Positions 59,355 to 64,000 of a stretch of DNA of 64,000 nucleotides are shown in pieces. Numbering within the stretch: position 1 is the stretch's first letter; each line of letters begins with the position of its first letter. A program made the position numbers and the translations under genes. The notes beneath the pieces are model-generated. The model did no database searches. It saw only the letters and a program-made list of their open reading frames with translations, and was not told the DNA's origin. Origin of the DNA: CAZMLC01 sp964567125 (GTDB lineage: Bacteria > Verrucomicrobiota > Kiritimatiellia > RFP12 > UBA1067); NCBI GenBank assembly GCA_964567125.1, contig CAZMLC010000005.1:1-64000 (forward strand). The letters run 5' to 3'.

Positions 59355-62300
59355 ATGAACATGTATGGATGGATCGGGATGGTCGTGTTGGCGCAAGGGG
59401 TTTGGGGTGCGCAACCGTTGGTGCGGACCAATTTGAACTATGCTGTTGCAAAAGCGGGAAATGCGGGTACAACCGAGCTTGTTGCCGTGGGCATGCGCGA
59501 TGATGGGCAGGCGAAACTTGCACTGCGGTTAACGTATACTGCGCAATCCTGGTCGCGGTTCGATTGGCCTAGTTTTGCGCCGAATCCTGATTTAACGTCC
59601 GTGCGCCTTGTTGTGCGTGCCGAACAGGCATCCCCCCTTGCGTTCCTTGCGCGCGTGATCACCCGTGATGGTGTTGAGTGGCAAGCCAAACCATTGACCG
59701 CGACGGACACCTGGCAGACCTTTGAGTTGAAGGCCGCTGATTTCAGCTGGTTCCGCGGGGGCGATCCGCATGTGGCCACGCTTCAGTTCAGTCAGGTTAC
59801 GGAGTTCAATCTGGCCGTCACGTCGCGCGAAAACGCTGTTGCCGCGAAAAAAACATTGCTCGTCGATGACCTCTGTTTTTTGCCGCAGGGCCCGCGTTTT
59901 CTGCATGAGGGATCGGAAATCACGCTGGTTTCTACCGACCCGGTGCAGATAAGTTTCGAGCGGCTGAATGATCTGCGCATGCGATGGAACGTGGAAGCAG
60001 CAAATTTGAATGGCGCGGCTGAACAGGGAAAGCGCGTGCTTGCTGTACTTGAAAAGGTGTGTGCGCGGGCGCAGAAGGATCAGCGGCGCGATGCCGCGCG
60101 CATCCTTGAGGAATCCGCATCCGTGTGGCGTGATCCAATCGCTGTCGCACACGCAGACTCCCCGTGCTGGCCGCGCGTGACGTTTGCCGACTATACCGCG
60201 CAACTTGCCCGGTTTCAGACGGCAACATCCATGCCGTTTATTGTGTTTGATCTAGCGCATAAAAAAGCGTTACAGACGAGCATTCTGTATCAGAGTTGCA
60301 CACAGGCGCGTGCGGAGCTTGTTCAGAAGGAAGGCGCTTTTCATGTACGTCAACGCGTTGTATTTACCGACGCGAATACCAAGCAAGTGGTGAACGTCGC
60401 GTATCCTGTTCCGCGTGGGTCATCAGAGGGAATCACGGTGCGCGACCGCATGATCCATGTCCCGATGCGGTGCACGGCGAAAAGATTGAACGAAAAGATG
60501 CCGCTTTTACTGCGGCTCTATTCGCAGGCTGCGGATGGCAGCGAGTCGTGGGCGCAATTTGCGCCGGAGGTGATGCCGACGGACACATGGTCATTGTGCA
60601 CGTTTGACCTTTCAAAGCCGCAGCAAAGTGTCCGTTTTGATCCCGCGCGGGTTGTCAGTATTGCGCTGCGCATAGAAAATATCCCGGGACAGGCTGATGA
60701 CTTCAGTTTGGAGATGGGGACGTTGACGCTGGGGTGGGCTCCGGCTCATGCACGGCTGATCGCAGAGGAGATGGCGCAGATTGAAGCGACGATTTTGAAG
60801 AAGCGGCTCGCGCTGCTTGAGCTTCGTCAGCACCGTCTTGCCTGTGAAACGACGTTGCGGGCATATCCAGAAGTGTATGCAACTTATGCTGCGAGCTTTC
60901 AAACGCATCGCCGGCCGGGGAAAGCAAAATCCAATGCAACCGTTATTCCGGCATCAGTCACCAATGAATTGAACAGTGCGGATGTGCGTTACCGTGTACT
61001 GCGGAGAGGCACGGAGATGTCTCTGCGGACTGAGTATCCCTCCGGGACGGCAACGCATCTAGCGGCGGAACTGCGCGATGCAGAGGGACGTTGCATCGTG
61101 TCGGGAGAGCAGCACGGCGCTGCGTTGGAGCTGCCGCTCGACGCCATCGTCTTCTGGCGACCGGGGACGCCTAACCTGTTTGAGCTGGTTATCCGTGCGC
61201 TGCGCGATGAAACCGTGCTCGCCACAGTCAAGCGTCCGTTCGGGTTGAGAACCTCGGAATTTGTGTTTGGAGCACCCAATACCAGTTTGCGCCATACTGT
61301 GAAACCCGCGCTTTCCGACTGGGCCTGGCTGTGGAATGGACGCAGCGATTTCGGACGCTATGCCTGTTACAACTGCGATGATCCGGTTCGTCCGGTTGTC
61401 CAGACGCAACGCCTTTTCGGCGATCTCTGGGTGGACGGTGCGCGGTATTACGGGTTTAGTCTGAAACCGCAGAACATTCGTTTTCACGAGACCTGCGGGA
61501 TCGCACAGTTAGCAGGGGTTGCCGGCAACTATGCCCAGCTCAGTGACTGGAACGATCTTGTTCAGCTTGCAGGAGCCTATACAAACAAAGTCAACCTCAT
61601 GGGAAGTTGGCATGAACATGCCGCAATTGGTGTTTTACAGGTCGGGAACGAAGTTGAACTGAACATGTGGGGAGCCGATCTGAATGCCGCGTTTCCCCAT
61701 GCGCCGTATCAGCCAATCGACTGCGTGGCGCAACAGCTCCGTGCCCAGCAGGTGTCGACAGCGCCGATCATGTATGTGCGTCCCGGCAACTTTACTACGA
61801 TTCCGCCTTTGCCGCACGAGGATGTCTGCGGCATCAACCAGTACACAGGCCGGTATCATGGACGTATGGAGGAGATTGAACGTGATCTGGCTGAGTTAGG
61901 CGCACATGCGCTTCTGGCGAACCGTCCGTGGATGATCACAGAGTGGAACGGTCCCAAATACTCATGGGCCACGGGCGGTATCGGCGGTGTGACGCCGCGT
62001 GGTGCAGCCTATTATCTGGAACGTTATTGGCGCGGCTTGCTGAATTCCCCGGGCGTGGTGGGCTCTTCCGAGTTTACGCTCAACTGGATTATTGCGCCCT
62101 TCGAGGATCTGACGACCCAGTCGCGCGCGGAGGCGTATCGTTCGCGTCCGAAGCATCAGCGCTTTGGCGGTGGCTATACGGCGGATCACGTGCCGCTGGT
62201 CTCCCCGGAACATGCGGTGACGAACGATGCGTGTTATCGGATTACGCGCGCATTTCATGGCCCGCTTTATACCCTGATCAATCGTCCGGGCGCGATCGAC

Positions 62301-63797
62301 ATCCTCTATTGTGCGGCAACGAAAACGCGCGCGTTGCGCACTGTCGAGTGGCTTTCGATTCTGGGTAAGACCTGTCGCTGTGTGGAGATTAATGCGACGC
62401 TGTATACGCCGCGTCCGGCGCATGTGATCGCGCTGCTCGACCAGCGTTGTGAACCCTTAAAGGCATGGTATGCCTCAGGTGTTCTTGAGCCGATTCGCGA
62501 CACGGTGACGGAACCCAACATACAGGTTGTCCTCAATCCGGTTTCCCCGGATCATTTGCTGGTCGTGATGACGGCACATGCGGATGAGGCATTGCAGCGC
62601 GGCTGCGACCGGATTGAACAGTCTGCATATGAAGTGATGCGCATGCGGTGGGCGGAAAGCAGCATGGGGCGCGTTGTCGCGTTGACGGATCCGGCGCGCG
62701 TGCGCATCTATGAAAATTATCTCTTCGAGCAGGCCGCGCGGGGATATCTGATGGTGGGCGGCAACGATGCGCGGACAAATCTTGCGATGCAGGCGTTTTT
62801 TGACGCAGCCGGCACGCGACAGCCTGAATGGGGTGCGTGGCAAGCGCTGGTGCTGGATTGCGCGCGGCACTTGACGCCGGATGAAATGTCTGTGACGCAG
62901 CGTGCAACGCAGCAGGGCGTCAACATCGTGATCAGCCGAAGCTGCTATGCGCACAACCCTGAACTTCAGCAGTGGTGTCCTGCCGTGTTGACCGAGACAG
63001 GTACGCTCTTCCAGCACTATCCTGTTGCGTCGGGACTGGCGACGCCGATTCCCGTGTCCGACCTTGGAAACGTGGCACGCGATGTCGTGAATACGTTTGC
63101 GCCTGCACGCGGCAAGGAGCAGGCGCTCGCCGTTTTCTCGATCCGTCCTGAAGGCGATGCTGAGGTTCTGGCACGCTCGGCGCAGAACGAGCCTGTCGTT
63201 GTCGCGTGGCAGCGCGGACGCGCCTGGGTCACGCTGTTCGGTACTGATTTTAGCGCCGCGGCGAATCTGCACTGGACCATCACACATGCAGGCAAGAGCC
63301 ATCCGATTTACGATCGCGATACAGCGTGCGGTTTGGAACGGCTGTCGCGCGCCGTGATCAATTCCTGTCTGAAAGGCGCCGATGTCTGGTTGCGTGATTT
63401 TGAAGGGGTACCGCAACAGGCGCTGCGTCCGCGTCTTTTTGTGCGGCTTACTCCCCATTCACAGCTTTTGCACGGTGGTGTGCGCGCACGCGGAGCCGTT
63501 GATATTGCGTTGTGCGACAGCGAAGGTCGCGCCGTCACGAATGGGGTTGTTTTCGGTCGTGCGCGGCTCTCGGTGGATGGCCGTTCAATCGGGAAAAATG
63601 ATTTTGCGCGGTTAACCGTCGATCCGCACGGGCGTTGCGCGGCGACGCTGGCACCAGAAGGGAATGAGGCTTCATTTACATATACGCCTGCGCAGCGCCT
63701 GGGAACGCGCTGCACGGTGATCAGCCTTCAGGTTAAAGCCTATGCGGAGGGATATGTCCCGGTTGACGATGCCGTGGCACTGGTGGTTGCCGAGTGA
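59355..63797 (+). CDS. Very large secreted GH-A-type glycoside hydrolase-like protein
   Basis: A 1480-residue protein with a signal peptide (MNMYGWIGMVVLAQGVWGA). Two N-terminal carbohydrate-binding-like beta domains (about 20-180 and 300-470) flank a helical linker. Beta-sandwich regions near 550-650 lead to a TIM barrel with acid/base N765-E766 (VLQVGNEVELNMWG) and nucleophile E863 (WMITEWNGP), the GH-A clan pair. The layout recalls GH2-like enzymes but the family is not certain. The C-terminal 450 residues hold a glutamine-amidotransferase-like or beta-galactosidase-trimerisation-like domain and an Ig-like end. AGAGGG precedes the ATG. It follows the CotH gene by 55 bases. Confidence 0.7.
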   Translation: MNMYGWIGMVVLAQGVWGAQPLVRTNLNYAVAKAGNAGTTELVAVGMRDDGQAKLALRLTYTAQSWSRFDWPSFAPNPDLTSVRLVVRAEQASPLAFLARVITRDGVEWQAKPLTATDTWQTFELKAADFSWFRGGDPHVATLQFSQVTEFNLAVTSRENAVAAKKTLLVDDLCFLPQGPRFLHEGSEITLVSTDPVQISFERLNDLRMRWNVEAANLNGAAEQGKRVLAVLEKVCARAQKDQRRDAARILEESASVWRDPIAVAHADSPCWPRVTFADYTAQLARFQTATSMPFIVFDLAHKKALQTSILYQSCTQARAELVQKEGAFHVRQRVVFTDANTKQVVNVAYPVPRGSSEGITVRDRMIHVPMRCTAKRLNEKMPLLLRLYSQAADGSESWAQFAPEVMPTDTWSLCTFDLSKPQQSVRFDPARVVSIALRIENIPGQADDFSLEMGTLTLGWAPAHARLIAEEMAQIEATILKKRLALLELRQHRLACETTLRAYPEVYATYAASFQTHRRPGKAKSNATVIPASVTNELNSADVRYRVLRRGTEMSLRTEYPSGTATHLAAELRDAEGRCIVSGEQHGAALELPLDAIVFWRPGTPNLFELVIRALRDETVLATVKRPFGLRTSEFVFGAPNTSLRHTVKPALSDWAWLWNGRSDFGRYACYNCDDPVRPVVQTQRLFGDLWVDGARYYGFSLKPQNIRFHETCGIAQLAGVAGNYAQLSDWNDLVQLAGAYTNKVNLMGSWHEHAAIGVLQVGNEVELNMWGADLNAAFPHAPYQPIDCVAQQLRAQQVSTAPIMYVRPGNFTTIPPLPHEDVCGINQYTGRYHGRMEEIERDLAELGAHALLANRPWMITEWNGPKYSWATGGIGGVTPRGAAYYLERYWRGLLNSPGVVGSSEFTLNWIIAPFEDLTTQSRAEAYRSRPKHQRFGGGYTADHVPLVSPEHAVTNDACYRITRAFHGPLYTLINRPGAIDILYCAATKTRALRTVEWLSILGKTCRCVEINATLYTPRPAHVIALLDQRCEPLKAWYASGVLEPIRDTVTEPNIQVVLNPVSPDHLLVVMTAHADEALQRGCDRIEQSAYEVMRMRWAESSMGRVVALTDPARVRIYENYLFEQAARGYLMVGGNDARTNLAMQAFFDAAGTRQPEWGAWQALVLDCARHLTPDEMSVTQRATQQGVNIVISRSCYAHNPELQQWCPAVLTETGTLFQHYPVASGLATPIPVSDLGNVARDVVNTFAPARGKEQALAVFSIRPEGDAEVLARSAQNEPVVVAWQRGRAWVTLFGTDFSAAANLHWTITHAGKSHPIYDRDTACGLERLSRAVINSCLKGADVWLRDFEGVPQQALRPRLFVRLTPHSQLLHGGVRARGAVDIALCDSEGRAVTNGVVFGRARLSVDGRSIGKNDFARLTVDPHGRCAATLAPEGNEASFTYTPAQRLGTRCTVISLQVKAYAEGYVPVDDAVALVVAE

Positions 63798-64000
63798 CGT
63801 TCCCCCCGACGTTTTGTGCGTGCATAGCATGATTTTTCCGTTCTGATTGTCTCGCGATGAGGCGCGCAAAAAACGGTGCCGTACGTTTTGAATCGACAAA
63901 TTGACACGGAAGACGTAATGTTATGAAATAAAAATGTGTTGTTCTTTATCGTTAAGATAAAGACAAGCCGCACGATGCTGAATTGTAACTTCGGCATCAG
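63798..64000. other. Intergenic end of window
   Basis: No gene is supported here. A small stem (AAAACG/CGTTTT, 63870-63889, with inner ACGG/CCGT) could end the upstream transcript. TTGACA at 63901-63906 is followed by TATGAA at 63922-63927, only 15 bases apart, a weak promoter candidate for a gene beyond the edge. Confidence 0.4.

Overview
The window looks like one scaffold from a Gram-negative bacterium of the PVC group, most likely Kiritimatiellota or a close Verrucomicrobiota/Lentisphaerota relative. This is inferred from gene content: a large autotransporter-repeat secreted protein, a four-helix-bundle-suffix protein, a CotH/lamin-tail giant, an HzsA-related cytochrome, many secreted glycan-degrading enzymes, and no transporter-rich loci. 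A run of exactly 100 N (21199-21298) marks an assembly gap, so this is probably a draft or metagenome-assembled genome. No rRNA, tRNA or classical insertion sequence was seen.

Region 1 (1-9997, all minus strand) is a complete type I-C CRISPR-Cas locus. In transcription order it holds an XRE/ImmA-like regulator, cas3, cas5c, cas8c (with an internal cas11c start), cas7, an inserted four-helix-bundle/zinc-ribbon gene, cas4, cas1, cas2, the leader with its promoter, and the first repeat of an array that runs off the left edge. The inserted gene lies between two copies of a hairpin built on a 7-base CGAC-NNN period. It looks like a mobile or IVS-like cassette lodged exactly between cas7 and cas4.

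Region 2 (10 kb-13.5 kb) is one large secreted beta-repeat protein. Region 3 (13.8-21.4 kb, plus) is a tight operon: a phosphopentomutase/alkaline-phosphatase-fold metalloenzyme, miaB, an RlmD-like rRNA methyltransferase, a flavin-reductase-like protein, a PHP-like lipoprotein, a thioredoxin-like lipoprotein and a radical SAM protein. gyrA follows, then a GH-A agarase-like enzyme, gmk, coaC and pyrD, with a CDP-alcohol phosphatidyltransferase convergent.

Region 4 (29.8-44.7 kb) mixes polysaccharide-degradation genes with housekeeping genes. The first group has a GH105/BNR-4 operon, a PL11 rhamnogalacturonan lyase, a GH78-like protein and an HzsA-related multihaem protein. The housekeeping genes are alr, ruvA, trpB and recJ, with a DUF481 outer-membrane protein between. 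The enzyme set suits degradation of rhamnose- and uronate-containing polymers (pectin rhamnogalacturonan or ulvan-like).

Region 5 (46.4-64 kb) has bioA, a large secreted protein of unknown function, an M16 peptidase plus methyltransferase pair, a Tat-exported TIM-barrel-like protein, a CotH/lamin-tail giant and a 1480-residue GH-A-type secreted protein.

A recurring regulatory theme is promoters whose -10 box ends exactly 6 bases before the start codon, implying leaderless mRNAs. This is seen at five genes in the window, and the CRISPR array promoter has the same geometry relative to its first repeat.
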